A DNA stretch of 64,000 bases from positions 1 through 64,000 of the forward strand of contig JAAYBX010000006.1 in assembly GCA_012729955.1 (NCBI GenBank). Direction: 5' to 3'. The DNA is from Clostridiaceae bacterium. GTDB lineage: Bacteria; Bacillota; Clostridia; DUPQ01. The stretch's first letter is position 1. Each line of letters starts with the position of its first letter. Of the stretch, positions 46,500 to 55,085 are shown in pieces. Below the pieces are notes generated by a model, which saw nothing but the letters and a program-made list of their open reading frames with translations, was not told the origin of the DNA and ran no database searches. The translations under genes and the position numbers were made by a program.

Positions 46500-47668
46500 C
46501 AGTTCTTACCTCCTTCTTTTTTTCCATTTACAATATCTGCGGTATCGCTCTGAGCTATGTTAGAAAGTTTTTCATCTTTCTTAAGCTGTTTCAATTCCAT
46601 GTAATTCCGTATAAGCAGAGAAGCTGCAGAACAGTAAATAATAATTGCAGTAATAATCTGTATGAATTCAGGTACAAAACTGTATCTTTGCATATAGAAA
46701 CCGCCAATTTGCAACCACGCAATAAATATACCTGAGAATAAGATGCCAATAGGATTACTCATACCGAGCAGTGAAACCGATATTCCTGTAAATCCCTGAG
46801 CCGCCATAACATCAACAACTTCAATATAAACTCCTGCACCGGAAAGATAGAATAAAGCTCCACCGACTCCTGCAAGCATACCTGCTATTGCCATGGAAAG
46901 AACAATGCTTCTAGTTTCATTTATGCCTGCATATTTGGCTGCGAACCTGTTATGCCCGCAGGCTTTCAGCTCATATCCAAAAGTTGTTTTTTCAAGAATT
47001 ATATACATTAAAATCACAAATAGTATTGCTATTAACAATCCTCCATTAATACTGGAACCGGGAAATATGGTTGTAAGACCCATCTTGGGGATATTTGCAG
47101 TTACTGCTACAGGAAGTGATCTGTTTGTGTATACATTAAGTACTGTCTGTTTTATGAGGTAGTTTACCATGAACATACCTATGTAGTTCATCATAATTGA
47201 CGCAATAACTTCGTGAACATTTAGAAAAGCTTTTAATAACCCTGGTATAGCTCCCCATATCGCGCCTGCAATCATTGCAGCAAATATACCTACTACCCAT
47301 TGGAAACCACCAAGCACAGGAAGTTTTACGCCAATTAATACAGCTACATATGCTCCTACAATGAACTGTCCGCTTGCACCGATATTGAATAAGCCTGTTT
47401 TAAATGCGAATCCGACGGCTAACCCGGTCATAATTATTGGAGTAGCAATGTAAAAAACATTACCGAAACTCCTTGTACCGTCATTAAAACCTCCGCTTAG
47501 CATTGTGAAGAAACCAGCTATAGATTCCTCAGGGTTTGTAATTAACAGGATTATTAGGCCAATGACAAGTCCTATTCCTATAGCAGTAAGAGAGGAAATA
47601 AGGCTTGCTGTCCCTTTTTTTCTGCTTAATCTGTCAAGAAACTGATTTATGGGATTCTGGTTGTTCAT
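46499..47668 (-). CDS. nupP: Nucleoside ABC transporter permease (NupP-like)
   Basis: A 389-residue permease of the same BPD_transp_2 family, with a long cytoplasmic N-terminus and about nine membrane segments. Motifs are KTGLFNIGASGQFIVGAYVA near 90 and LKACGHNRFAAKYAGINETRS near 235. It pairs with NupQ. A charged C-terminal tail ends in a GKKEGGKN sequence. It overlaps the ATPase gene by four bases. Confidence 0.93.
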   Translation of the reverse strand: MNNQNPINQFLDRLSRKKGTASLISSLTAIGIGLVIGLIILLITNPEESIAGFFTMLSGGFNDGTRSFGNVFYIATPIIMTGLAVGFAFKTGLFNIGASGQFIVGAYVAVLIGVKLPVLGGFQWVVGIFAAMIAGAIWGAIPGLLKAFLNVHEVIASIMMNYIGMFMVNYLIKQTVLNVYTNRSLPVAVTANIPKMGLTTIFPGSSINGGLLIAILFVILMYIILEKTTFGYELKACGHNRFAAKYAGINETRSIVLSMAIAGMLAGVGGALFYLSGAGVYIEVVDVMAAQGFTGISVSLLGMSNPIGILFSGIFIAWLQIGGFYMQRYSFVPEFIQIITAIIIYCSAASLLIRNYMELKQLKKDEKLSNIAQSDTADIVNGKKEGGKN

Positions 47669-49194
47669 GCCTTCACCTCATCTCTCTTTGCTCCTGCCAT
47701 ATACAAACCGAGTTCCTGGATAGTGACCTTCTTAGGATCAAGTTCACCTACCAGTTCTCCCTCGTATATAACAAGTATCCTGTCACTTAAATTCATGACT
47801 TCTTCAAGTTCAAGCGAAATAAGCAATACACCTTTTCCTGCATCTCTCTGGGCAACAAGTTGTTTGTGTATAAATTCAGTAGCACCGACATCAAGACCTC
47901 TTGCTGGTTGGACAGCAATCATTATAGAAGGATTTTTATCTATTTCTCTAGCAAGAATAACCTTCTGCTGATTTCCTCCTGACATTGATCTTGTAACTGT
48001 CTGAGAACCTTGTCCGCTTCGTATATCAAATTTCCCTATAAGGCTATCGGAATATGAATAAATGTTTTTCTTTTTTAGAAAGCTATATTTTTGGAATCTT
48101 TCCATGAAGTATGACTGGAGTATAAGGTTATATGCCATGCTATACTCTAATACAAGACCGTATTTATGCCTGTCTTCAGGTATATGGCTCATCCCATGGG
48201 AATTTCTGTATCTTATGCTTTTTTTAGTCCAGTCCTCTCCATTAACAAGTATATGTCCTTCATCGAAATGTTTTAAACCGGTTAACGCATACACAAGTTC
48301 ACTCTGTCCGTTCCCGTCTATTCCTGCTATACATACGATTTCATTTTTTCTTACTTTAAATGATATATTGTTAAGCGCATTACGAGTTGTACCTTTTGTT
48401 TTCATGGAAAGGTTTTTTACTTCAAAAATAACTTCCTTAGGAGGAATATCCTTTTTATCAACAGTAAATTGGACCTTTCTGCCAACCATCATCTCGCTTA
48501 GAAATTCCTTCGTTACATCCTTTACATTATAGGTCCCAATACCTTTTCCTCTTCGTAAAACAGTAACCCTGTCTGCTACTTTTTTTATCTCCTCCAGTTT
48601 ATGAGTTATAAAGATTAATGACTTTCCTTCTTTGGATAACTCTCTCATTATACCCATTAATTCATCAATCTCCTGAGGGGTAAGTACTGCTGTAGGTTCA
48701 TCAAAAATGAGTATTTCATTATCCCTATAAAGCATTTTAAGTATTTCAACTCGTTGCTGCATACCTACTGTAATACTGGATACTTTTGCATCAGGATCTA
48801 TGTACAGCTTATATCGATTACTCAGGGCCATGACTTTTTTTCTTGCTTCATCCATTTTAAGAAAGCCGTTTTTAACTGTTTCTGCTCCTAATGTAATATT
48901 TTCCAATACAGTGAAATCCTCAACAAGCTTGAAATGCTGATGCACCATTCCTATTCCAAGACGGCTTGCTGTCTTAGGATCCGAAATATTTACTTCCTTG
49001 CCTCTTAACTTTATACTGCCTGCCTCGGGTTTGTATAAACCGAAAAGCACGCTCATTAAAGTACTTTTACCTGCTCCGTTTTCACCTAAGAGAGCATGTA
49101 TTTCTGTCTTTCTGATCTGGAGGGTGATATCATCATTAGCGACAATTCCGGGAAATTCCTTCCTGATATTCAACATCTCGATGATGTAATCCAT
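47665..49194 (-). CDS. nupO: Nucleoside ABC transporter ATPase (NupO-like)
   Basis: A 509-residue double ATP-binding protein of the sugar/nucleoside class. The first half has Walker A GENGAGKST near 37, a signature-like VGMQQRVEI sequence and FDEPTAVLTPQE. The second half has GIDGNGQSE in place of a standard Walker A, then SGGNQQKVILAREI and QPARGLDVGA. Degeneration of the second site is normal for this class. It energises uptake by the two permeases downstream. It lies after a hairpin that separates it from the binding-protein gene. Confidence 0.94.
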   Translation of the reverse strand: MDYIIEMLNIRKEFPGIVANDDITLQIRKTEIHALLGENGAGKSTLMSVLFGLYKPEAGSIKLRGKEVNISDPKTASRLGIGMVHQHFKLVEDFTVLENITLGAETVKNGFLKMDEARKKVMALSNRYKLYIDPDAKVSSITVGMQQRVEILKMLYRDNEILIFDEPTAVLTPQEIDELMGIMRELSKEGKSLIFITHKLEEIKKVADRVTVLRRGKGIGTYNVKDVTKEFLSEMMVGRKVQFTVDKKDIPPKEVIFEVKNLSMKTKGTTRNALNNISFKVRKNEIVCIAGIDGNGQSELVYALTGLKHFDEGHILVNGEDWTKKSIRYRNSHGMSHIPEDRHKYGLVLEYSMAYNLILQSYFMERFQKYSFLKKKNIYSYSDSLIGKFDIRSGQGSQTVTRSMSGGNQQKVILAREIDKNPSIMIAVQPARGLDVGATEFIHKQLVAQRDAGKGVLLISLELEEVMNLSDRILVIYEGELVGELDPKKVTIQELGLYMAGAKRDEVKA

Positions 49195-49286
49195 GAATTC
49201 ACTCCTTGGCTTTTAATATTGTATAACTTATATAATTATATATTATTCAGGTGAAATAATAAATATATAGATTGGTTAAGACTTAG

Positions 49287-49315
49287 GTAAAAAAACTGCC
49301 GCTGTGTGCGGCAGT
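49287..49315 (-). terminator. Intra-operon terminator between binding protein and ABC genes
   Basis: A perfect 8-base stem (ACTGCCGC 49295-49302 with GCGGCAGT 49308-49315) with a five-base loop is followed on the minus strand by seven T residues. It lies between nupN and nupO, where partial termination would give more binding protein than transporter. A T run also follows on the plus strand, but no plus-strand gene is there. Confidence 0.85.
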
Positions 49316-49345
49316 CTTTTTATTCTAATTCTAATTGTTATACTT

Positions 49346-50422
49346 TTACTCAACAAATGTCAATGTAATGTATTGAGGATTAAGTAATGTAGGATCTGTT
49401 CTTCCTTCATCTTTTTGTGGAACGATTGTAGCATCTGCTAATTTTGCAAATAATGAATCATAGTCAGCCTGTGAGAATGTTTTCCATTTTGCAGTTGAGA
49501 AAGGGGAAAGGCTTACTGCATTGGATTCAGCACCTGCTATGACTGCTACTCCTCCTGGGAATGTGCCAGCATAGTATTCTTTTAAGCCGAATTGAACCAT
49601 ATATGCCAAACCCTTCATTGCAGAAGCGATAACTGTAGCTGATTCAGCAGACTGGTCTACGTCAACGCCGATAACTGCTTTATTAGCTGTTTCTGCAGCT
49701 GACATAACTGAGTTTCCTACTTTTCCGCCTGCAGCGAATATTACTTCAGTACCTGCTTGATACCAGCCTGCAGCTCTTGTCTGTGAAGCTGGAGTATCTG
49801 CGAAGTCTCCGGAATAGTTATACATTAATTTAACAGTGCCTTTTGCAAGTCCTAATTCCTTAGCTGCGTCATCAGCGCCCTGAACAAATCCGAAACCGTA
49901 TCTGCAAACTGCAGGAACTGCCATTCCGCCCTGATAACCTAAGTTTCTGTATCCATCCATTACTGCAGCATAACCTGCAAGGTAACCAACTTGTTCTTCA
50001 GCGTATACAACTGCGTAAACATTAGGACCTGTTTTAAAGTTTTCCCAAGCTGCATCATGTGGAGTCCCATCAAGAAGTATAAACATAACTTCCGGATACT
50101 TGTCCTGTGCGATAAATACTGCTTCTTCAAATAAAAATCCTGGTGTTACGATAACTTTAGCTCCAGATGATACTGCAAGGTCGATAGCTGCGACATATGC
50201 ATCGGTTGAAGCTTCTGTTGGTTTGTAATACTTATGCGTAATCTTGTTAGCTTCCGCATATTCCTTTATTCCTTCCCATGTTCCCTGGTTGAATGATTTG
50301 TCATCGATGTCTCCAACGTCGGTGATCATTGCTAACTCATAGGTTTTAGCTTGGCAGCCTGCTAATGACAGCATTGAGACCAAAAGCACTACTACCAACA
50401 CGATACTAAATAGTTTTTTCAT
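49346..50422 (-). CDS. nupN: BMP-family nucleoside-binding lipoprotein (NupN/BmpA-like)
   Basis: The 358-residue lipoprotein has lipobox LAGC (Cys23) and the BMP (basic membrane protein) fold: ELAMITDVGDIDDKSFNQGTWEGI near 28, then AEEQVGYLAGYAA, AGWYQAGTEVIFAAGG and GVDVDQS. It binds nucleosides outside the cell and delivers them to NupOPQ. The ATG at 50422 follows GGAG; an ATG at 50491 adds residues without signal-peptide character. It stands between deoC and nupO on the minus strand. Confidence 0.94.
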   Translation of the reverse strand: MKKLFSIVLVVVLLVSMLSLAGCQAKTYELAMITDVGDIDDKSFNQGTWEGIKEYAEANKITHKYYKPTEASTDAYVAAIDLAVSSGAKVIVTPGFLFEEAVFIAQDKYPEVMFILLDGTPHDAAWENFKTGPNVYAVVYAEEQVGYLAGYAAVMDGYRNLGYQGGMAVPAVCRYGFGFVQGADDAAKELGLAKGTVKLMYNYSGDFADTPASQTRAAGWYQAGTEVIFAAGGKVGNSVMSAAETANKAVIGVDVDQSAESATVIASAMKGLAYMVQFGLKEYYAGTFPGGVAVIAGAESNAVSLSPFSTAKWKTFSQADYDSLFAKLADATIVPQKDEGRTDPTLLNPQYITLTFVE

Positions 50423-50528
50423 AATTACACTCCTTCTTTCATATAATGAAATCTGCACATCAATTTTAACAGATTTATTGAGTATAAACAAGGGTCAAAG
50501 AGTAAAAAGTTCACATTCTTTTCACAAT

Positions 50529-51194
50529 TTAATAGCCAGTAACCTGTTCATCTTTTATTATCTTTACTATGCTGGACGTACCCAGACGTGATGCTCCGAG
50601 ATTTATGAATTCCTCTGCGTCATTTAGGGATTTTATTCCTCCTGCGGCTTTTATAAGCTTGCCGTTCTTAATATGTTCCTTAAACAATATGATATCTTCT
50701 TTTGTAGCACCGGAGGTAGAAAAGCCTGTAGAAGTCTTGATGTAATCGGCATCGCTTTTTGAAATTATCTCGCACATCCTTATTTTCTCTTCTTCAGTCA
50801 GAAGACATGTCTCGATAATAACCTTAAGTAGCTTTCCCGAGCATGCTTTTTTTACTTGGTTTATCTCATCAAGTATGTCATCATATAGACGGTCCTTAAG
50901 CATATTTATATTCAGGACCATATCAATTTCATCAGCTCCGTCACTTACTGCCTGTGCAGCTTCAAAGCATTTCGTTTTTGTGGTGCTGTACCCGTTAGGG
51001 AATCCTATTACAGTACATATCGTCAGTTTGCCTTTAAAATAATTCTTAACCGTCTTTACAAAAAACGGCGGGATGCAGGCTGATGCGCATCCGTATTTAA
51101 CAGCGTCTTCACATACAAGTTTAATATCTTCCCATTTGGCTGTCTGTTTGAGAAGAGTGTGATCTACCTTAGATAATATGGTTTTAATATTCAT
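50529..51194 (-). CDS. deoC: Deoxyribose-phosphate aldolase
   Basis: DeoC splits 2-deoxyribose-5-phosphate into acetaldehyde and glyceraldehyde-3-phosphate. The 221-residue protein has DHTLLKQTAKWEDIKLVCEDA near 11, CTVIGFPNGYSTTKTK, GADEIDMVLN near 86, KVIIETCLLTEEEK, and the Schiff-base lysine in YIKTSTGFSTSGAT near 154. The ATG at 51194 follows AAAGGA; an earlier ATG at 51212 would coincide with the expected transcription start. It is the first gene of the operon with nupN, nupO, nupP, nupQ and pdp. Confidence 0.95.
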   Translation of the reverse strand: MNIKTILSKVDHTLLKQTAKWEDIKLVCEDAVKYGCASACIPPFFVKTVKNYFKGKLTICTVIGFPNGYSTTKTKCFEAAQAVSDGADEIDMVLNINMLKDRLYDDILDEINQVKKACSGKLLKVIIETCLLTEEEKIRMCEIISKSDADYIKTSTGFSTSGATKEDIILFKEHIKNGKLIKAAGGIKSLNDAEEFINLGASRLGTSSIVKIIKDEQVTGY

Positions 51195-51218
51195 CTTATC
51201 CGTTCCTTTCATGAGTAA

Positions 51219-51247
51219 AGTATATATAAACTAATAGGGTAATGCAA
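51219..51247 (-). promoter_or_regulatory. Promoter of the deoC-nup-pdp operon
   Basis: On the minus strand TTGCAT (complement of 51242-51247) and TATACT (complement of 51219-51224) are separated by 17 bases. Transcription would start near 51212, giving an 18-base leader with AAAGGA before the deoC ATG. Confidence 0.65.
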
Positions 51248-51255
51248 CTAATCGC

Positions 51256-51317
51256 TTGACGGGAGAGGCAGAAAAAAAGTATTATATATATTACAGACAA
51301 ACAGGCATTTAGCCTGT
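51256..51317 (+). promoter_or_regulatory. Promoter and leader hairpin of the decarboxylase beta-subunit gene
   Basis: TTGACG (51256-51261) and TATTAT (51280-51285), 18 bases apart, form a plausible promoter diverging from that of deoC. The leader then contains a six-base hairpin, ACAGGC (51301-51306) with GCCTGT (51312-51317), about 25 bases before the ATG. Its function is unknown. Confidence 0.5.
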
Positions 51318-51341
51318 AAATTTTATAGAAAGAGATGAAAA

Positions 51342-52472
51342 ATGGCTGATATTTTTTCAAATGTACTGGAAATCAGATGGGAGATGGTCCTTATGTGGAT
51401 CATCGGGGGGATATTAATCTGGCTTGCTATATCCAAAGATATGGAACCTACCCTGCTTCTGCCAATGGGGTTCGGCGCGATTCTTGCGAATCTACCGACA
51501 TCCGGAGCTGTAACACAGATTATTAACGGTAATACAGAAGAAGGCGTACTGGATGTTCTTTTTAATGCAGGAATAGCTAATGAGCTGTTTCCGCTGCTTT
51601 TATTCATTGGAATAGGAGCAATGATTGATTTCGGACCGCTTTTGTCCAATCCTAAAATGCTGCTATTTGGTGCTGCTGCGCAGTTCGGTATATTCTTCAC
51701 ATTTGCTTTGGCAGCTTTACTGGGATTTGACTTAAAGGATGCTGCATCAATAGGTATAATCGGAGCTGCAGACGGGCCGACATCCATATTTGTTGCCAAC
51801 TACTTCAACAGCAATTACATAGGAGCGATTATTGTAGCAGCCTACTCATATATGGCTCTGGTTCCTATAATACAGCCTCCTGTTATCCGCCTTATTACGA
51901 CTAAAAAGGAAAGGCTCATAAAAATGCCTTACGAGCAGAAGAATGTATCTACAGCGGTAAGGATACTTTTCCCTATAGTAACTACTGCTATAGTTGGAAT
52001 ATTAGCTCCAAGATCCGTAGCATTAGTCGGATTCTTAATGTTTGGTAATCTTTTGAGGGAATGCAAGGTTCTGAGGATATTGTCTGATTCTGCTCAAAAA
52101 GAACTTGCAAATCTAATAACCATTCTTTTAGGAATAACAATAGCATCCAAGATGAGATTCGATCTTTTTGTAAAAGTAGATACCCTCATAATCATTCTGT
52201 TAGGACTTGTAGCTTTCGTGTTTGATACAATCGGTGGCGTACTGTTTGCTAAATTCCTTAACCTGTTCAGTAAAAAGAAAATAAATCCTATGGTAGGAGC
52301 AGCAGGAATATCTGCATTTCCGATGTCATCCAGAGTAATACATAAAATGGGTCTGAAGGAAGATCCGACCAATTTCTTATTAATGCATGCGGCTGGTGCC
52401 AATGTGGCTGGTCAGATCGCATCAGTAGTTGCCGGTGGTGTAATGATAGCCCTGGTCGAAAAACTCATATAG
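51342..52472 (+). CDS. Na+-translocating decarboxylase beta subunit (OadB/GcdB/MmdB family)
   Basis: The 376-residue polytopic protein has the family signatures: LLPMGFGAILANLP near 40; FIGIGAMIDFGPLLSNPKMLLFGAAAQFGIF near 88; the sodium-site region GIIGAADGPTSIFVANYF near 144; PVIRLITTKKER; and a late AAGISAFPMSSRVIHKMG. The subunit couples decarboxylation of carboxybiotin to Na+ export. The carboxyltransferase alpha subunit and the biotin carrier are not in the neighbourhood, so it either works with distant genes or has another job. A small membrane protein resembling the gamma subunit follows after 12 bases. Confidence 0.9.
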   Translation: MADIFSNVLEIRWEMVLMWIIGGILIWLAISKDMEPTLLLPMGFGAILANLPTSGAVTQIINGNTEEGVLDVLFNAGIANELFPLLLFIGIGAMIDFGPLLSNPKMLLFGAAAQFGIFFTFALAALLGFDLKDAASIGIIGAADGPTSIFVANYFNSNYIGAIIVAAYSYMALVPIIQPPVIRLITTKKERLIKMPYEQKNVSTAVRILFPIVTTAIVGILAPRSVALVGFLMFGNLLRECKVLRILSDSAQKELANLITILLGITIASKMRFDLFVKVDTLIIILLGLVAFVFDTIGGVLFAKFLNLFSKKKINPMVGAAGISAFPMSSRVIHKMGLKEDPTNFLLMHAAGANVAGQIASVVAGGVMIALVEKLI

Positions 52473-52484
52473 CGGAGGCATGAA

Positions 52485-52652
52485 ATGAAGATACATATAG
52501 ATATAGATAATTTTTTACAGACGCCTCAGGTGGTTCTTTTCGGTATGCTTGGAGTATTCGTTGCGCTTTTGGTAATATACGGATCAATACTGATTTTATC
52601 AAGAGCATTCAGGAAAAACGGCAAAAAGAACTCAGATGTGACCAAAGATTAA
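52485..52652 (+). CDS. Small single-pass membrane protein, possible decarboxylase gamma subunit
   Basis: A 55-residue protein beginning MKIHIDIDNF, with one membrane segment (about 16-38) and a basic tail (RAFRKNGKKNSDVTKD). GCGGAGG precedes the ATG at 52485; an ATG five bases earlier is followed at once by a stop. Position directly after the beta-subunit gene, size and single membrane segment fit the OadG-type gamma subunit that stabilises the complex, but sequence similarity is too weak for me to be sure. The last 21 bases overlap the convergent membrane-protein gene. Confidence 0.65.
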   Translation: MKIHIDIDNFLQTPQVVLFGMLGVFVALLVIYGSILILSRAFRKNGKKNSDVTKD

Positions 52653-52964
52653 TAATCCCAAAGAATAGGAAAGTAAATTTGCAAGGAAAGTGCTTAAGAA
52701 AAGCCTGAAGGACTTTCCTTCTTTTTTTGTATAGAAGAAGTATTCAATAAATATGACAGAAACCTCTAGTATATAGAGAAGAATAATCAGAGCGGTATAT
52801 GATAAGAAGAAAGATGATGATAAAAGTATAAGGTTTATTGAAAGGTTTGTCAGAACATTGACAAGAAAAAACAAAATCCAGAAATCCTTGTTCTTGAATC
52901 TAAAAAGCAGGAAAACCAGTCCTTCAAATATGAGGGTTAGCAAGAGAGCATAAAATATCTCCAT
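52632..52964 (-). CDS. Unknown 110-residue membrane protein
   Basis: I do not recognise this family. The 110-residue protein is almost entirely hydrophobic, with about four membrane segments (roughly 2-20, 28-48, 53-76 and 88-108) and a short charged loop YTKKEGKSFR. Its ATG overlaps the TAA of the preceding 54-residue gene (TAATG), so it is translated by coupling. It is the last gene of the XpaC-TelA-LemA-TPM-MFS operon. Its 3' end overlaps the convergent small gene by 21 bases, and a plus-strand terminator lies within its coding region. Confidence 0.7.
   Translation of the reverse strand: MEIFYALLLTLIFEGLVFLLFRFKNKDFWILFFLVNVLTNLSINLILLSSSFFLSYTALIILLYILEVSVIFIEYFFYTKKEGKSFRLFLSTFLANLLSYSLGLLIFGHI
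52683..52728 (+). terminator. Plus-strand terminator inside the antisense membrane-protein gene
   Basis: AAGGAAAGT (52683-52691) pairs with ACTTTCCTT (52712-52720), with an inner GCTT/AAGC hairpin in the loop, followed by C and seven T residues. It would end transcription of the decarboxylase beta/gamma-like genes. It lies entirely inside the coding sequence of the convergent 110-residue protein. Confidence 0.78.
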
Positions 52965-53128
52965 TATCGGTTATTTGTATTATCGGTATCTTTCTTTTTT
53001 CTTTTTTTCAAATACCTGTATAACAGAATTGCTACTGCTACAAGAACCAGCCCTGCTAGAATATAAGGCAGAAACAGTATCGGGTAAACATAAAAAGGAG
53101 TTACTACATCACAGATTATCATGTTCAT
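52964..53128 (-). CDS. Unknown 54-residue single-pass membrane protein
   Basis: The protein begins MNMIICDVVTPFYVYPILFL and has one strong membrane segment (about 15-38), then a very basic cytoplasmic stretch (RYLKKRKKKD) and an Asn/Thr/Asp-rich end. I do not recognise a family. The evidence that it is a real gene is its tight packing: its ATG overlaps the MFS gene stop (ATGA), AAAGGA lies just upstream, and its TAA overlaps the ATG of the next gene. It is probably made together with the MFS and 110-residue proteins. Confidence 0.68.
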   Translation of the reverse strand: MNMIICDVVTPFYVYPILFLPYILAGLVLVAVAILLYRYLKKRKKKDTDNTNNR

Positions 53129-54114
53129 ATTGTTATATTTCCTTTCTTCATTATTTTAACTGCTATATACATAAATACTGCATTGAGCACAAAGACTAGA
53201 AGTATAAGAAAGCCTGTCAGATTAACTCCAAGACCGATAAGCATCCCGGGAAACAAAAAAGATGCGGCAAGCCCGAAAGCAAACCCCGGATAATCAGGGA
53301 TCATCCGATAAAGCATATACAGGGTAAGAGGCATAGAGCAGTTGATTAGAAACAGCCCTATAAGCGAAGGTGCGGCATAAGATGATAAGAAAGCTATCAT
53401 AGGACCGGGAATCAGTATGGCTGCAATAACTACAGGTATGGATTTGAACTTATCCAGAAGGAATCCTCCTGCAGCCTTTCCTGCCATAATCATAATACCA
53501 GTAATAATTGACAAAAGTAATGTATCCTTCCATGGAAAGGACATAGAATATGAAGCCATGGAACGGACGGCAATGGACACCAGAATGATTATTATAATAA
53601 CAAAAGCCATTATCTTTTTATCATGTTTAAATATTGGTATAGACTCAGATGCTTCTTTAACTTTGTATTCCTTTAACCATATAAGGCTTAAAGATATTAA
53701 AGTTAAAGCAACTGCTGCGTAAATTGCTATAGAAGGAAAAAGTGTTCCAAATAATAGCCCCATGCTTCCTGGTGCGACGAATATACCTAAAGGAGCTGCC
53801 TTTGATGATGAGCCTTTCAGTACAGCTGCTCCTCCACCTACATGAAACAGGCTGTTGCCTATACCGAGCATGCATATCCTTATTGGGACCGGAAGAAAGA
53901 AAAGGGCTCCTAAAGATGTTAGTAACCCTCCGCCTATTGCAATATATCTATATTTTTGTATTGTATCTGCCATAATACCAGTAATAGGCTGAGTAGAAAA
54001 GGCAAGAAGATCATACATAAGAATATATGGTATCATGTCAGGATTGGAAAAAATAAGTCCTGCACAGACCGCATCTGTTAAAAAATGAGCTATGGAGTAG
54101 GCAACTAGGGTCAT
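53125..54114 (-). CDS. MFS-type transporter, small form
   Basis: The 329-residue protein has about ten membrane segments and the MFS-like motifs YDLLAFSTQPITGIMADTIQKYR near 34 and GNSLFHVGGGAAVLKGSSSKAAPLGIFVAPGSMGLLFG near 86. The latter resembles the fosmidomycin-resistance branch, where a GNa.FH.GGG segment is typical. It is shorter than the usual 390-420 residues and may lack one or two helices. The substrate is unknown. It overlaps the TPM-domain gene upstream and the 54-residue gene downstream by four bases each. Confidence 0.78.
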   Translation of the reverse strand: MTLVAYSIAHFLTDAVCAGLIFSNPDMIPYILMYDLLAFSTQPITGIMADTIQKYRYIAIGGGLLTSLGALFFLPVPIRICMLGIGNSLFHVGGGAAVLKGSSSKAAPLGIFVAPGSMGLLFGTLFPSIAIYAAVALTLISLSLIWLKEYKVKEASESIPIFKHDKKIMAFVIIIIILVSIAVRSMASYSMSFPWKDTLLLSIITGIMIMAGKAAGGFLLDKFKSIPVVIAAILIPGPMIAFLSSYAAPSLIGLFLINCSMPLTLYMLYRMIPDYPGFAFGLAASFLFPGMLIGLGVNLTGFLILLVFVLNAVFMYIAVKIMKKGNITI

Positions 54115-55079
54115 CTGCCGCCCCTTCCAGCTCCTCCTCCTCTTGACATCCCGCCTCCACCGCTATGAAAACCGCCTGACCTTCCTCCGAATGAGGAACC
54201 GCCTCCGAAAGAAGAGCTTCCACGAAAGCTTGAACTACTTCTGTTAATGGTGTTATGGTTATTATTGAATGAAGTCGTATTACTTCTGACTGAGTTGCTG
54301 ATATTCTTACCCATATTCATAAGATTTATTGCGCCGATTATAGGCCATATGCTGCTTGTATTTGATCTGGTATATGAAGAAGAGCTTCTGGTACTTTTCC
54401 TTGCTCCGAATATGGATGAAAGCACGGCTATAATTACTACAATGATGAAAAATGTCCTGAACACATCGAAAATCGTAATTGTCGGTTCCGGATTATAGTA
54501 ATATTCCTCAGGATAGTAGTATTCATATTCATCAGGAATCGGTTCTTCATAATCTATTGTAGTATCATATATTGCCAGCATCTCGTCATAAAAAGCATTG
54601 AAAACGCTTAAGACTCCAGCATCATATTCCTGTTGAGCAAAGTATGGTTCAAGATATTCATATAAAAGGTAGGAAAGCGTGCCGCTTGACAAAGTTCTTT
54701 CCAGACCTGAACCCTGAAGAGCATAATAATCGTCGTCACCAATAGAAAGAAGAAGTAATAACCCGTTATTTTTTCCGCTTGAACCTATACCGTATTCATT
54801 AAAAAGCTCATATGCATAATCAGCGATTGATGCAGTATCAGTATACTCCACAGTCACAACTACTATCTGGGCTCCGGTTTTTTCATAGAGAGCAGCATTT
54901 TTATCGATTATAATCTTTTCTGTCTGTTCAGAAATTACATTAGCAGTATCATTCACATAAAAAGCAGAAGAAGGTGCAGGGATATCTGCAGCATATACTG
55001 CATTGCAGACTAAAAGTAATATTAAGGTAATAAATGCCACAATCTTTTTCATCATATCAATTAAACGGGAAAACAGCAT
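54111..55079 (-). CDS. TPM-domain membrane protein (YgcG/DUF477 family) with Gly/Ser-rich tail
   Basis: The 322-residue protein has a signal peptide, a TPM domain (VNDTANVISEQTEKII near 43, QIVVVTVEYTD near 70, NNGLLLLLSIGDDDYY near 103), an acidic tyrosine-rich spacer (EYEYYYPEEYYYNPEP), one membrane segment near 210-230, and a Ser/Gly/Phe/Arg-rich end (GGGSSFGGRSGGFHSGGGG). It is normal for this family to sit beside LemA. The function is thought to concern envelope or photosystem-type membrane assembly and remains unclear in Firmicutes. The start may be the ATG at 55079 or one of two at 55055/55052; none has a ribosome-binding site. Confidence 0.85.
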   Translation of the reverse strand: MLFSRLIDMMKKIVAFITLILLLVCNAVYAADIPAPSSAFYVNDTANVISEQTEKIIIDKNAALYEKTGAQIVVVTVEYTDTASIADYAYELFNEYGIGSSGKNNGLLLLLSIGDDDYYALQGSGLERTLSSGTLSYLLYEYLEPYFAQQEYDAGVLSVFNAFYDEMLAIYDTTIDYEEPIPDEYEYYYPEEYYYNPEPTITIFDVFRTFFIIVVIIAVLSSIFGARKSTRSSSSYTRSNTSSIWPIIGAINLMNMGKNISNSVRSNTTSFNNNHNTINRSSSSFRGSSSFGGGSSFGGRSGGFHSGGGGMSRGGGAGRGGR

Positions 55080-55085
55080 ATAAGT

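Noticed and set aside
52480-52488. ATG at 52480 as start of the small gamma-like gene
   Set aside because: It is followed by a stop codon after one further codon. The ATG at 52485 opens a 55-codon frame with suitable spacing to GCGGAGG.
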